A DNA stretch of 64,000 bases, taken from NCBI GenBank assembly GCA_948146395.1, contig OX411543.1, forward strand, positions 30,581,558-30,645,557, in the 5' to 3' direction. This DNA comes from Fragum whitleyi (Eukaryota > Mollusca > Bivalvia > Cardiida > Cardiidae). The translations under genes were made by a program, and so were the position numbers. Of this stretch, positions 20,638 to 34,850 are shown in pieces; position 1 is the stretch's first letter; every line of letters starts with the position of its first letter. The notes under the pieces were generated by a model. That model was not told the origin of the DNA, searched no databases, and saw only the letters and a list, made by a program, of their open reading frames with translations.

Positions 20638-22800
20638 TAATCAAGCAAATGTTCGTAAATCCTGTTATCATCTCTTTCGAAATGAATAATCAAACTAATT
20701 TTGTTTTGAAAATGTTAAAAAGCAGAAAATGAAATAAGGATACTCACTAGATAAAGCTAATACCACGCTACATGAGTCCTGTAGCCACTATTTGAAATTA
20801 TAACACAAAGACCGCCTTTATAAAGGTCAACCTACAAGAAATATAGGACGCGTTCTCACTGTTGAGATTTGTTTGATTTAATGAGATACACTCAAGAGAA
20901 AAAGAAACGATTCACTTTTTCTTCCCAAAAAATTTACTGATAATACAGAAGAAATTTCATGATAATACAATTTGCACTTTCATTCGGACTTGTAACATTT
21001 TTCGACTTCTTATTTTCCTCATTAGAATACCTATCTCTGAATTCAAATTGCTAAATATGTACATATTTCTTCGACCTTTATGGTGGTATGGGTAGGATAG
21101 ATCCTTACCAGTAAATGTCGATAGCACTACCCCTTGCTTGTATTTGACTATTATAGCTTAGTCACTAATACACGCAATATCACGTTCGTTACACGTTATA
21201 TATGTAGACTAGGCCTAAATATATAACGTGGGTTAAACGTGACACTGCTTGCAGGACGTATAAAAACGTTTGCAGTCGTTTGCACAAGTGCAAAATTAAA
21301 TGCGGAATACCTTTTAGTCAAAAACAATTCGCAAATGTTTTCGGCAGTGCTGCTTCTATAGGTTAAAAATAGGCTACAGAGGGCCTCCGAATGACCCTAT
21401 CTGGATACTCCGCTGGTTTCTATATCTGGATGCAGGGCACGACTTTACTATACCTTGAAAATTATAGCTTTAATAAGCTGGAGTAAGAACAGATCATTGT
21501 TTGATTATCTGAAGTCTAGCCATACAGGTTACCATTCAAGGGGTTTTAATAACCTATCAGACGAAAATTGGAATGTAAAACAATCCCCTCTCTCAGAACC
21601 CTCAAAATTTTGTCTTTCGTTGTTCAAAATAAAATTGCACCTTCCGTGGCCGTGGTAGAATCTATAATGTGACCGTGACCTTTGAGCGCATAAGGGCTCC
21701 ATTTTCATTAAATTTGCAACCTTATTCAGAAAAAATCTATATAAGTGAATTTCCTTCGATTTTCGGGCTATCCAAGCTTAGGCAGACACACCGTCTTTTT
21801 TCTACCCTTGAAGAGGACAAATCAAGCCCATCCGTTATCCATCCTTTCGAAAAGGAAATCGTGCACAGGGAAAGTCCAATTAAGTGTAAACTCTGAAATA
21901 ACGTTTCATAATCGCACTACTTTTTCTAAAGGATCTACTTAACCCAGCTGTAGTAGGCCTATTTTTGTTCCCATTATGCGATATGATAAGTGAGATTACA
22001 ATGAAAATAATCACGTATCTCGATGGGGGCAAAAGGTAGGACTGTATTATTTGTTGAGGAACACTGTCAACGCCCCATCCATTTTATATATTCTACAAAT
22101 AAAAAAAGGATTGTAAATGCCGCTTTTAACTATCTTTCAGTTATATCGCGACGGCTGGAACACGTACCAATAGATTCCCGATATTTCTAACACCAGTTCT
22201 ACCATTACATCATTTCTTAGCCTCCAACTGCTATCCAACATGCTAGGATAGTTGACCCATTGTTTGAAGACAACGAGGGAAGAATGATTGAACACGGGAA
22301 AATTTGATTGATAGTCCAACGCGCCACCAACTGCCCTATGACGGCGGCCGCTATGACGGCGGCTTAAAAATCAAAACTGCCGTCACTTGCTTGTGCGTGA
22401 ACTTCCTCATCATGGGGGTACGGGTATGATCCCTTACGGCTACACCATCTTTAATGCTTTTCGGTGGATTAACGAAAGGTAAGGGTAGATCATCATTTGA
22501 TAAACTCACCAAATAACCAGTGAAATTATGAAGAACTTATACATCGCTATCATTAATTTCACCCTATCTGATGTTATCTTAGCAGAGCTCAATAAGTCGC
22601 TTGACTTGACGGGTCCCATTTACCGTAGAAAAAATAGCGACACACATAGGCGTATCTAAGACTTTGAAATTTATACGCACTCAGAAGGCGAGAACTTAAG
22701 AATTTATTGAAAAAGGGCGATATATGAGGACTGTGACAAAAGATGAAGCCCTCCATCTTCTCCCTTTTTATGATTTGGGCGTTGGTGAATAATCAAATCA

Positions 22801-22836
22801 TCGTAACTACAGCTTAAATAAGCTGTAGTTTCGATG
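22801..22836. repeat. H2 hairpin
   Basis: TCGTAACTACAGCTTAAATA with AAGCTGTAGTTTCGA, an imperfect inverted pair flanked by ATCA / TGAT. Confidence 0.8.
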
Positions 22837-23827
22837 AAATGATCATTCATCAACAGCATTTTTCGAAAGAGAATTTATTTTTTATGTACTTGCGTAATGT
22901 GCGTAATGGGAGCTACGCCCTTGACATATTCAAAAGAAAAATCTCTTCTCTGAAGGTGGAAGGCGGACAGCTTCCAGATATGGTGTGTAACATCACCTAG
23001 TAGACTTTTACGAAGGTTGATCAAATCATGCCCCTTGGATCAAATTTAGGTTTTGTCCCTGTATATTCTATTTACAAAGAGCTATAAAAGTAAATATTCT
23101 TCTTTGAAATACATGTAAGAAATCACAGACAGGCTAGAAATTCGATTTATGGTCTCCTAAAGTGGACTTAAATAAGGTTTTTTAATCAGTCGTTCTCCTA
23201 TGATCATACTTTTTGGTAAAACCCAAGTGTATCCCATTTCATACAGAAGCATTGAAGGAAATGAACAAATATATTCTCTGAAAACGTTCTAGGGTATTGA
23301 TATTTGGTAAGAACCATCTCCTTCACCTTGGAAGTGGACATCTGCCAACCTTATTCATGTGATGTCCTAGTGGCCAAGGGAACCCAGGTGAGTGATATAA
23401 GCCCAAATTCAAAGAGGTGTCATTCCTAAATGAAAAAAGATACAGTTTGAAAATAAACAGCTTATGTGGTAAAATAATGCGTGAAAAAGGAGAGATCAAT
23501 TCCTTTCTCTTTTTCTCAGTATTTTGTCAAGTATATAAAATTGTAGATACGTTAAACCCTGGAACAGTAAAGTAATGGTCCTAATGGGTTAATCTCCTCG
23601 CCCCATTGCCATGAGTGAAGAAAATTAGTGAAAAAGCCGCGTGGAGTTTGAGTACATTATCTACTCTAATGTTAGTTTCTGCGTATTGAACCACAAATCT
23701 ACTTCGACTAGTTTATATTTTAGAAGAAATAATTATAAACAACACAAAGCTGAAACATAAGCTAATCATAATTTGCTGCTCTCTAAATTTCTTATGCATT
23801 ATCCACCTCAACCACCACCTAACCTAC

Positions 23828-23845
23828 CCCCCCCCCCCCCCCCCC
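23828..23845. repeat. Poly-C run
   Basis: About 18 C residues; assembly length may be unreliable. Confidence 0.9.
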
Positions 23846-24482
23846 AAAGGAATAGGGCTAGATTTTTTTATTGACAGTGCATGATTTCTGAAACAGCGTG
23901 TGCTTTGCTGGTGAATTTCTACCTTTTCTTTAGACAAACAAATTATGGATAAATCAAGATACGTGTATGGAGTTTTTGATCCAAATTTAATGATGCTTCT
24001 ATTAACAAAAAGATAGTGTGCCCATCTAAACAATATATCAAATTGAAGCTGTAGATAAGCAAAAGCAGTTGCACAATATTAAAGCCCCATCTCATATCAA
24101 AATAGCCAAATCATTATAGAAAGGGGATATTTTGTTCAAAACCGACAACTTCATTACGGCTAGATAAAATTTTCCTAAATTTGATCAGAATGTAGACAAA
24201 TGTTCATACAAGGTACTACTACAACTTTAAATATAAAACTTAGTGTCAAAAGGCTCTTTTGAAACAACCAATTTCCATTTATTTTGTGAACATACATGCC
24301 AAACCGGTTTGGGCTGTTTCTAAAATAGATGTTAGGTATGGTGCAAATTCGCATCATGTTATTGTGAAATATTATACGCGATTTATTTCACATTTTAGCT
24401 TTTTGAATTCAATGGTATATGATATATTACTATATATTATCATTTTGTGAAAAGGAATTGATATGTTGATAAACAACCTTAT

Positions 24483-26003
24483 AGGGCTGTCACGCCTTAA
24501 CGTTTTAGCAAGCGTGTGCGGAACGTGTTGGATATTTTATAACACGCTACCGACACGTCGGGTACGATATTGACACGTTCCGCACAAGCTATCGGCACGC
24601 TGTGACACGTTGAACCAAATTGATACGCTGACTATCTCATAAAATCATGTGCATGCACAAAATTTCTCAGCGTGTGCGGAACGTGTTGAAACACGATCCG
24701 CACACGTTCCGGGCACGCTTAGCACGCTAGAGACGCGCTAGGAGCTCGTTCATATACGCAATGGACACGCTAGAAACACGTTCGCTGAAAGTTTAACGTG
24801 CTTCTGGCGTGTCTCCAGCTTATGTAGAGAAAGTGTGCATAGCGTGTCTCCAGCGTACTGAACGTGTGTCTAGCGCGTTGCCAGCATGTTCACAACGTGT
24901 TTCTGGCGTATGACAGCGTTGCAGTATTCAACGAAAATGTAAAAGTTTCGCTGCATATTTGTCTTGAAGCTTCAGCATCAGCTTGTCGTAAGTATTAGTG
25001 CATGTACGTATGTATGACCTTTAACATGTATATATCTGTATGTTTCCCCATGACCCGTCTAAGAACGACTTGAAAACTCGATTATAAGTAGCATTCTTTT
25101 AAAGCTGCCTGTCTTTTCTTCCATATAAATGAGTCTTACTTAAAAGATATTTAAAAACTTCCTTTACGGATTTATTTAATTCCTTAAATTGTGGAGATCG
25201 AGAATGTAGCGTAAATGCGTAAATAGTTTGTGCGTCTGCTCTTTGGTCAGAGACGTGTTTTACTTTAATATGTTTGTTCTCTATTCTATTTACTACAAGT
25301 TTAATATTTGGTACACTTTTTTCCTCCTAAATATTAGACTAGCTAGTCACTATTGAGAGAGGTTGTAGACGGTTGATAAATGTTTGAAGTAAAGCCATCC
25401 TATATGGTAGAGGATATTGTGGGAGAAAGGAGCTTTATTATGACAAATTTTTCTTACCCTTCTTCGAGTAAAAAATCCCACAAGCTTTAATCAGCCTGTA
25501 ATCTTAGAAATTTTTATATGCATGTTTTAATATGTAACAGGTGCCAGTGTATTTTTCTTTCCTTCCTTTCCAATTTCTTTTTTACACGAACCAATATACT
25601 TTCAATTTGGACAAGTGTTATGGCCGATGGCCTGTTTGTATATTAAATAAATGGTGTGGTAATTCTTGAAGAATTTATATTATCATCCCAAACACGCTAC
25701 GAATACGTTAGAACACATTAAAAGCGCGTTACAAACACGCTAAGCAGCCATGAGGTTCCTAGGATGTTACGAGAACGCTGTACACACGCTTAAGAACGTT
25801 GGTATACGCTGACATGCGCTATCAATACGGTCTGGACACGTTACTCACGCATTACTCACACGTTTAACCTCGCTATGAAAACGCTACAAGCGCGTCGTAA
25901 ATTGTCCAAAAGATATGTTGGTCAGCGTATGCCGACGGTTTACAGACTTAGTCGGTTTTTTTTTCAAACGCGTTAGGCACACGTTGAGGTGTGACAGGGC
26001 CAT
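24483..26003. mobile_element. 1.5 kb nonautonomous DNA element with CACGCT/ACACGT-rich subterminal arrays
   Basis: AGGGCTGTCACGCCTTAACG at the left is the imperfect inverse of ACGTTGAGGTGTGACAGGGC at the right (about 16 of 21 positions). Inside each end, motifs such as ACACGTT, CACGCTA, GCGTGTC and AACGTGT recur every 10-20 bp (24505-24920 and 25685-25980). The 760 bp centre lacks them. There is no coding capacity. Dense subterminal motifs are typical of transposase-binding regions; the superfamily is not assigned. Confidence 0.65.
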
Positions 26004-26557
26004 TACAGGTATATAATCTATTAATGTCCATTTATGTTGTGATAACACACCATACCCCTCATTAGATCTACACATTTATAAAATTAGAATGACATATATG
26101 ACATATGTGTTTATAAAAAAATTCAAAATGAATTGCTTGCATAACTTCGTTTTGTGCCCAAGTTTATACCTACGGTTGAAGTAGTACCTAGGTAGTGGTT
26201 TAGACTGTACTTTGTTTAAAACATGAGCCAATTTCACCCAACTGTCATGCAGTTGTTTGTTCTGTACAAAATGACTCTTTTCCACAATGTTTTGGCTATA
26301 CTGCTATAGCTATGGTAGTCTTTTGTTGCTTAACCACTAGTGCTTATAAGTAGCTTCATTTTGATATATAGGCCCAATATACCTTGACATACTGCTTTTT
26401 CTTTGCAAATGAAGTGCCCTTAAAATTGGTTTTGATTCAATAAAATTCTAATATGAAAGAGTAAATTTTATCATGCAATGAAGCCTTTATTGACCTGATA
26501 TCAACTCTCTGATAACAATTTGCTTACACTTTCACAAGAATTTCTTTGATTTTTATA

Positions 26558-28000
26558 CGCCCGTCGAAGAAGGGACGTGTTATGGGATCACCCGGACGTC
26601 TGTAAGGCGTGCACTTCTTTGTCTGGAGAATTACTCTGTAACCCTATGTCCGATTTTCAGGAATTTTGACAGTTAAATTCTTCATCTAATTGCGGAGTGC
26701 AGTGAACAATAACCATAACTCTACCTGGCCTATTATTTGAGTTATTGCCCGTTGTTTTTTCCTTCCTTCGGTCTTGTCCGGGCATGTCTCTAATAATTTA
26801 GGAGCTTTGATCATGAAACTTCATGAGTAGATAGATCTCATCAAGCTGAAGTACAGTGCAAAGAACCGTTACTTTACTAGACTTGTTTTTTAGTTATTGC
26901 CCTTTGTTGTCTTTCATACTTGTATCTTGTCCGGAGCATACCTCTTAAAGTATGGCAGGTATGATCATGAAACTTGATGGGTAGATAGATCTCATCAAGG
27001 GAAAGTGCAGTGGAAAAGAACCACAACTCTACCAGGCTTATTTTTTTAGTTAATGCCTTTTTTTTAGATTTCATACTAAGATCACATCGGAGTATATTTC
27101 TAAAAGTATAGTAGTTTAGGATAGAAAACGAGTGCCATGGTATATGGGAAATAGACACGAGCTTCAGCGAGTGTCTATTTTCCATATACCGTGGCACGAG
27201 ATTTTCTATCTGACTTAGACCACGCTGTTCTGATTTTGTCTGTATTTTTACCAGAACATCTGGACAACGAAATCGAGTAAAACTCGCTATAATATTACTG
27301 TAATTATGTGTAATAATGCAGAAACTATACTTATGAATCTTTTATCGTCACTTAAAACAGCTCTTTTGAATGTATGCAACTGTAGAAAGTCTTTTGTAAA
27401 AAGCGATCAAATAATTTGCTCGACACATTCTTAAAATGACACGGCACACAAAATCTATCAAGATTCACGTGCACGACACATTTTCATTGTATATCTGTAA
27501 ATACAATGCTAGGAGTTGTATCTGTGATTTATATTTTTGAAATACTGCTCTCTGATTGGCAAATTCGCTTCAAGCGTGGTCTAAGCTTTGATCATGAACT
27601 TGCAAAGGTAAATTGATCTATTCAAGGGGAGCTACAGTTTAGAAGACCATAACTTTACCTGGCTTATGTTGAGTTATTGTCCTTTGTTTTTTATACTTGG
27701 ATCATCTCCGGAGCATATCTCTTAAAATATTTGAGCTATGATCATGAAATTTGGTGGGTAGATAGATCGCAACAAAGGGAAGTGCAGTGCAAAAAGGACC
27801 GTTACTTCTTTCTGGCTTATTTCTTGAGTGATTGCCCTTCGTAGTTTTTCATACTTGAATCTTGTCCGGAGAAAGTCTCTTGTTCTTCATACTTGAATCT
27901 TTTTAGAGCTTATCTCTTTAGGATATGAGCTTTGATCATAGCAATTAAATATTCCTTCTGCAATTATTCATCTGTCTGTCTACACAAAAATCGTCTAAAA
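26558..28000 (+). mobile_element. Degenerate tandem array of a Helentron-like element
   Basis: Starts ATACGCCCGTCGAAGAAGGG with CGTGTTATGGG and CACCCGGACGTCTGT. Units of about 130-150 bp follow, marked by GATCATGAAACTTGATGGGT, AGATAGATCTCATCAAG and TTATTGCCCTTTGTT. A separate palindrome and about 400 bp of other sequence interrupt the array at 27118-27590. Confidence 0.6.
27118..27212. repeat. Long hairpin inside the array
   Basis: GATAGAAAACGAGTGCCATG and GTGGCACGAGATTTTCTATC are inverted, with inner GGGAAATAGACACGAG / GAGTGTCTATTTTCC. It interrupts the tandem units. Confidence 0.75.
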
Positions 28001-28230
28001 GATATTAATTCAAATTTACTTCAATTCTACTCTTAACCAAAAGTTACATCAAGCTGTGTGACGTGCGTATCTTGCGACAATTTGGCACCTTGTTAAGGAT
28101 TTATTATGATTTAACACAAAAAATTGCATGAAAAATAGAATAGCTCGTAAGAGTCTTGAAATATTTATACAAAGTCTCGTCATGATAGAGTTTTTCAATC
28201 TCAACCAGCTGATATATTGATATTTCAAGA

Positions 28231-28453
28231 CGCTATAGGTGTATTTTCAAAACTGAGCTCTGACGTAGGCGTTGAATCCATTACCACCGGTATATCGGGT
28301 ATATTTAAAAAGAATATGATACATGTGTAAGATAATTTGTATCTTTTTATGTATTTTGTTTAAACCTGTTTTATCTATTTCGAAAGAAAAGCACGGGAAT
28401 GCAACCGTTAAAAGTAGATTTCAAGGCTCACCGCGCAAAATCTACCTATAACA
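28231..28453. repeat. M8 repeat, second copy
   Basis: Same TATAGGTGTATTTTCAAAAC start and GCGCAAAATCTACCTATA end as 14797-15018, with few differences. Confidence 0.8.
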
Positions 28454-29306
28454 TGTTATTCTCTTTTCACACAATACACTAGAAACACTAGAAACGTACT
28501 ATATTTTCATATTATAACTATATTTAGTCTGTTTGACTTCTATATGGATTAACCTTTTCATCAATTACATAAAATTGCGTCTGAATGAAGGATTTGTATG
28601 TGGTAAAATCTTAATTTCAGCTTAATACCATTCAGAAACATTTTTTGAATATGAAATGTTTTCAAAATAATGATTTTGACCAACTAATTAATGCTTATAT
28701 ATTCGCAATATTCGCTCTTAAACACGATGGGTGATGGAGGCTGTTTAGTAGTAAGAAAATGTAAACATTTAGTAAAAACACGTGGTTTTATACTAAACAT
28801 TTGACAGAAAGAATGTCCATTATTCTTTATTTAGACATGATAATTTACGCATCGACGGTTGTGTCATCTCTCGGCCCCTATGCAGATCAAGACTATTTTT
28901 TGATAGGCATTTCGCTGTTCCGTTTAATACAGACACAAGAAGGTATGAATGGCCGAGAGTTAACAAGTATACGGGCGTACAAAATCATTATTTTGCATTC
29001 AAAAATTCTGAAAAACAATTTTTTTCATGGTATTAGATGAATAATATGATATGACAAGAAAAAATACGCTTCACTTTTTCGATTCTTATATTTTCGGCAA
29101 ACTCTTGGTCCATATAGATGTCAAACGGACTATAAATTTACGTGTGATACCACCCCATGTGATATATTTTATGACATCGTGTACTATATATTCTATAAAT
29201 CGTGTTCTTTCTCTATTGCTTTTGGTGGATTATCGAGAAATGACGGTAGTTTATTGCATGTTAAACTCATCGACTAACCAGTGAAATGATTAAAAACTTG
29301 TACCCC

Positions 29307-29515
29307 TTGAAAAGGAATCAACAATTAATTTCTCTTTTTCACAATATCTTTCCTCCACATTTTTTAATTGCATCTTTAATCCTGTAAACATTGTGTTTAA
29401 ATTGTAGGCAAATTGAAAAGGAATCAACAATTAATTTCTCTCTTTTTCACAATATCTTTCCTCCACATTTTTTAAATGCAAACATTTTGTTTAAATTGTA
29501 GACAATCTTAAAATT
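29307..29515. repeat. Tandem duplication of about 100 bp
   Basis: AAAAGGAATCAACAATTAAT, TTTCACAATATCTTTCCTCC and GTTTAAATTGTAG occur twice in the same order, starting at about 29309 and 29415. Confidence 0.85.
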
Positions 29516-31500
29516 CGACTTTGTCCAGTGGAGCTAAAAAAATATATTCTTTGTAAGAAAAACAGAGTGATGAAAGAAGAAAGTGTTTGTCACAAGCAAT
29601 TTCTTCTTTTCGCACAACTTTTTTTTCTTCAGGCTGAAAAAAGTAGGCATTGACAACATACCTTTAGGACCTGCAAAATGAAAAAATAATACTACCAAGC
29701 CTCCTTAAAATTAACAGGTCTCAGGCCTTAGGACTAATATTAACGGTCGTTCAGCCATTTCTGTGTAGTCCCGCTTTTAGATTACAAGAAAGTATAGCTA
29801 GGGTAACATGCACCATTTAAAACGATGGTTCCTACCCAGAAAAATAGTTCTAATATTTTCATTTACTTTAAATTTCTGTTTGTTACTTCCAGCAATTTGA
29901 ACGAGTTGTAAACTCTGTCAACATCGGCTATTGTGTACGCAATCCATTTTCAACTGAGGCTTATTGTAATCGAACGTCATTCCAGACATGAACTTTAAAG
30001 GTACAAACATAAAATAGTTGGTTACTGAAAAAGTGCATGTAATACCCTCGTTTAAGGAAAGTTACGTAAAGTTACATAAAGTTGCGCGTGTCGACCGAAA
30101 TCTAGAACGCAGGGGCCTGTTTCATCAATACATTTAAGACGTATTTTTGACTTACTGATGACCTTCGAAACAGTAACAACAACAATCACTTTACATAGGT
30201 ATTGATAGGTTGGTGATACGTGATTTTTGTTCTAATTTGTGGTAAGTCATCGGTAAGACAAAAATGCGTCCTATATGCTTTGGTGAAACAGGCTTCAGGT
30301 ACTCGTACTTAAATGGTCGATTTTGTCGTATACTCATCTGGAAAAAAGTATGCACACTTTCATTCTAAACAACAACAACAACAACAATAATAATAAACAT
30401 TATTGACAAATATTGTTAGTAGGTTGTTCAAGCCATAAGATTTAATGCTTTTTATTCGTTAATAAATGGCCAATCCTGGAATAAACATATTAGAAAATTA
30501 GAGGTGTGATTATTGTAAAAAAAATCAAAGAAATCAATTATTATTGGCACACATTAAGACTCGTAAATATATGCCTGCATGTAACGTAGATAAGTGGTAC
30601 ATATGACAAGGCAAATTTTATCATATCATCTCGATGTTAAAATTTAGAACTAAATATCGAAGATACAACAACGAGAACGTTGTTTTACGCCGTCATTAAA
30701 AACTTTTAAAAGTTTTTTTTATTAACATTTTATATATGTTTTTGGCACTTTAAACTGCTTATAACTAAAAGAGATTGCAAACGTTAATGAGTGTAATGTG
30801 AAATGAAACCATCCTATGTAGTATATAAATATTGGGGAAAAGGGAGTTATTGTTTGTAATAAGAAATTTCTTCTTTTTCAATATCCCTTATCAAACATAA
30901 AAACCAAAATGAAATAGAATCAATGGACTCTATAGGTTTAAATTCATTATATTTACTCCTGCTTGACTTATTTAAGAGATGAAGCGATTATTGGTTGATT
31001 TCAACCAGGTATGAAACTAAAAACCTAATCTCACCCATGTATGAATCCGGTTCGCGTAATTATACAGTGTGATAAGGTTTTCAGTTTCATACATTCATAA
31101 AATCAACAAAATAGTCTCTTCACGTCTTATAATTTACCATCACGAAGCAAAGAAGTAAAAATTTATCTACAATTAAGCATAATTTGTGAGACTGCCTTCC
31201 TCGGAAAGGTTCGACATAGGTGTATTCTTAAATTTGTTTTCATTGTGTAGTAAATCTTAATTTTCAGCCAATCAGATAGCACAAATCGCGATAGACAGTG
31301 GCAATAGTAGAATTGAATTGCATTTATTTGAATATGAAGATAGAAAATCCCAACAAATAACGTGAATCTGTCTGTGGGCGAGAATTAAGGTTTAAAATTG
31401 ACACTCACTGACTGCGGTTAGAATGAAAGCCATGTTCCCAAAGGCTACCTTAATTTTCGGACTGGATACGAAACTTTTACCTTTAGGCAATGCTTAACAT

Positions 31501-31762
31501 ATGTGACCCGTCATGCGAAAAGGGACCATCCGGGAAATCTGCAAATGATTTATTGAAAAAGATATTTGATCCAGCATAGGTCAACCAGAAGTCGCATTTC
31601 AAAAATTCTTTCACTAGAAGGTAGATTTATCATTCTAGATTCAGAAGATATGCAAGGTACAAAAAGTTTCGACCCTTGTTAGTCTGCGCAGTCCGCGCAG
31701 TCTGACTAGGATCGATACTTTAAGCACTACAAAGATGGTCCCTTTTCACGTGACGGGTCACA
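31501..31762. repeat. M3 MITE, intact
   Basis: GTGACCCGTCATGCGAAAAG and CTTTTCACGTGACGGGTCAC are inverted ends. Inside are TTGATCCAGCATAGGTCAAC and an AGTCTGCGCAGTCCGCGCAG stem. Confidence 0.85.
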
Positions 31763-33779
31763 ATTATTCTTTGTTGTTTTTTTAACAAAAAACGTTGCTT
31801 AGCATCGAAAGTTATTGAGTTATTGATAAACAGAAATCCTTTTTAATTACTTTTTTCTAACGTCAATAGCTCTTGGGTAAAATCTAAATAGTTGGAATCA
31901 TATGTGTGAAAGATTCGGATGTTGTGGCTTTAAAAAGATAGATTTACGATTTTGTTAATCGTTTTATTAACAGTTTCATGCCATGAAGCTAAACAAATGG
32001 GGTGGAACCATTTAATCCCCGAAAGAAATGTAAATATCGATCGCCTCCCTTTGTACGCTAACCCGGCTCAAAAAACGCCAACGGTATTATAAACAGGTAC
32101 TAAAAGTGTTCGTGCCAATCACGTTTGAAATACCACATTTATTTTAAGTCAATTTGCACCACGCTTAAAATAACGTTTCCCAAATCAAAAGTTTGCTGTC
32201 GGTGTTTGACCAATCTAAATCATGTACCTTTGGTATAAAGTAACGTATATTTTTCTGCGACATACATTTACGAGACCCGGCATCAGCTTTTGATATTCTT
32301 GGTAAACTCTGCAATGAATAAGCGGGAATTATGATTTCTCATGACCTGCAAGACACATAAAAAATTCTGTTTTTGATGACCTAATGGCGATGATTTGTAA
32401 ATAAACTGGGAGGAGACCATACACAATATTGACCGAAAGTTGTTGATTGAGTTTTAGTTACAATTTCGTAAAGTTGAATATTTTTTGGCTATCTATAAAA
32501 ATTGTGGTGTCAATTCGATAGTAATGGACCCGAAATTATAAAGAAAAATAATCATGTTCGACTGAAAATTTTTCCTCAAATTTCAAATTGAGGTTTTAAG
32601 ATTTATTTTGTTGTAATACTTTACTACTCAAAATTTGATAAGGGCCACGTATAAGATAGTGCTTATTTTTTATCTGACGATGAACGACACAAAAACAATT
32701 CTGATAATGAAAATATGTTTAGGTATAAGTGAAGTAATTCAATTTCCGGCGATCTGTCACAAATCTTTAGGGAAACTCCGGTTCATATAAACAATCGACC
32801 AAGGTGTTCTCTGATTGGTCAATATTATTGAAATTCAAAATTATTTGAACATTTTTCTTTGTTTATAATCTGTTGCTGAAATACTATCGAAAAATTGCAG
32901 ATTTTAAACCATTTTTGCTGTCCAATCGCTATTTTTAAACAGGGGTATATTTCTTTGAGGGGCCGGTAAAAACAGCTGCGTGGCAAGGGTCATCTCAAAA
33001 ATGGCCCAAAAAGTCGTAGAGAAAAGGGATCATGCCATACTAATTTTTATTTCAATTCACGCGCGATTAAATGGCCCCCAATTTAATGCAAGTTTGACCA
33101 CTTTCGCAAACTCTTGGACTGAGCTATGACCAATTATGTTATAATGGCCGCCTACGGAAAATGAATTACTTCACTTAGACCTAAAGCCTAACTGACAAAA
33201 TGGATGTGATTAAAAGTAAACATGTTGGCAAACTATGGAAGGTGAACAGGGGTTTAAACTAAGGAGGGGCTATTATTGCTGTTAGCATGGAACGAAAGGC
33301 GAAGAAAAATATTATGAAAAATTGGGAAATTTGATTTAAGTTTTTTGTGAAAGTGCTTGTTTTAGTGATAAAAGTGCAGTTTCACCATTCAGCCCCTCAC
33401 ATTTGTTAAAAAAACACCTTTGGTGCTTTCATAATGAGATTTGAGTCTGCCCAACCATAGTTGTTTACTTAACTTTCAGAATCGTGTTTGGCTGTACTAG
33501 GCAGGCAAATATTGCAGCCTGTAACATTTTCAAGACATTTGCAAGAATATTAAAATCTTTGGGATCCGGTAGACAATCCTATTCCTCTGAAATTATAGTA
33601 TATATGCACTATGTTTACCCCCCTGTCTTCTTTTGACGGATATTTTAATGTGTTGAATGAAATAAAAAACATAGAAAACAATTCCAGAGTACATCATACA
33701 CAACTCAGATGCCATTGATTTATCAGGAACATACAATTTTGTCTTTGTCTTTGATTTGTAGGTACATTTTTCATTGCAC

Positions 33780-33970
33780 CATACAGTTAATTACATCGTG
33801 AAATTGACATTCACCTCAATCAAAACCATTCTAAATCGCTCACTCAGCGCTCCATTCATTCATTCCAAACGCTCACTCATACTATTCAAAAACGCTCAAA
33901 CCCATTAAAAAATAAAGAATCAACAACGTAATTCGAAATAAATTTGGATAGAGAAAAACCATCCTGAACA
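33780..33970. repeat. M9 repeat, inverted copy
   Basis: Inverse of 17400-17600: ACATCGTGAAATTGACATTC, TCACTCAGCGCTCCATTCAT and AAAACGCTCAAACCCATT. The next copy fragment is at about 37685-37795. Confidence 0.75.
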
Positions 33971-34724
33971 AAATTTTCGATTTTAGATTATCTCCCATTA
34001 AAGGGCTAGGTTCATTAAGGGGTAAAAATGGCCCTATTTCAATTTTAATTAAAACATGACTTCTTTCAATCCTTATGATGTGGAGATGAAGAAAAAGACA
34101 AATAAAATCAATTCTGACTTTAGACTGTTGCCATAGCAACCATTTTATTCTTATTGAAAATTTCAAGAAATGACATACCTCTAAGCTTTACCTCAGTCTT
34201 AGATTAATTTATTTGTCTAATTATTGGTTGTAAATGTAAGAGAACGGAATCAAGAGGAAAATCTATTTCCATGGCAACCAGTTGAAATGTTTCCATAGTA
34301 ACAAGTGCGTGCATCAACCTTCCTTTTTTGTAAAACTGCAATTTTGTCATTGAAAAACTGTGATTTCAACAAAAGATATATATTCGTTTACTTAAAAGAA
34401 ACTAGGAACCTATTTCTTTTTTAATTTTATCATGTTGCTATGGTTACAGAGTGGGGAAGCTAATTTCTAATGTAAAAATATAGACGAAAAACCTGTATTT
34501 TTAGTATTCTAACAAATGATCACTACAGTATTTGAGGAATGGGTGTGGAAATATCTTAGGTTCATATAATCATTTTTCATTTTCAAATACAAATTCTATT
34601 GCTATGAAAACATAGCGACCAAAGTACATGTAGTTCCAAAAGCAATCTGTCTCATTAAGAAGAAAACTTTTGATTGAGGATGCTAAATAATTAGATATAA
34701 TAATGAATGTATTGGTTTATAATT

Positions 34725-34850
34725 CATGGAGGTGTGAAACTAGAAACCTAATTATGTTATATAAAGCTTATGTATGAAACCGCTTCACGTATTCATACAG
34801 TGTGAATAGATTTTTAGTTTTCATATCTCAATGAGTTAAAAAAATTCTTT
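34725..34850. repeat. Dispersed repeat with ATTCATACAGTGTGA core
   Basis: TGTATGAAACCGCTTCACGT and ATTCATACAGTGTGAATAG; related sequences at about 31000-31100 and 48176-48290. Confidence 0.55.

Larger units (their letters stand above)
20638..24482. other. Non-coding stretch, no gene seen
   Basis: AT-rich. It holds an H2 hairpin at 22801, a GACGGCGGC-type short repeat at about 22340, an M4-like fragment at about 23490-23592 and a C run at 23828-23845. Open frames here are short and show no domain I recognise. Confidence 0.65.

Noticed and set aside
24483..26003. CACGCT-rich region as a CRISPR-like or satellite array
   Set aside because: Spacing and sequence are irregular, the genome is eukaryotic, and the region is bounded by inverted ends.
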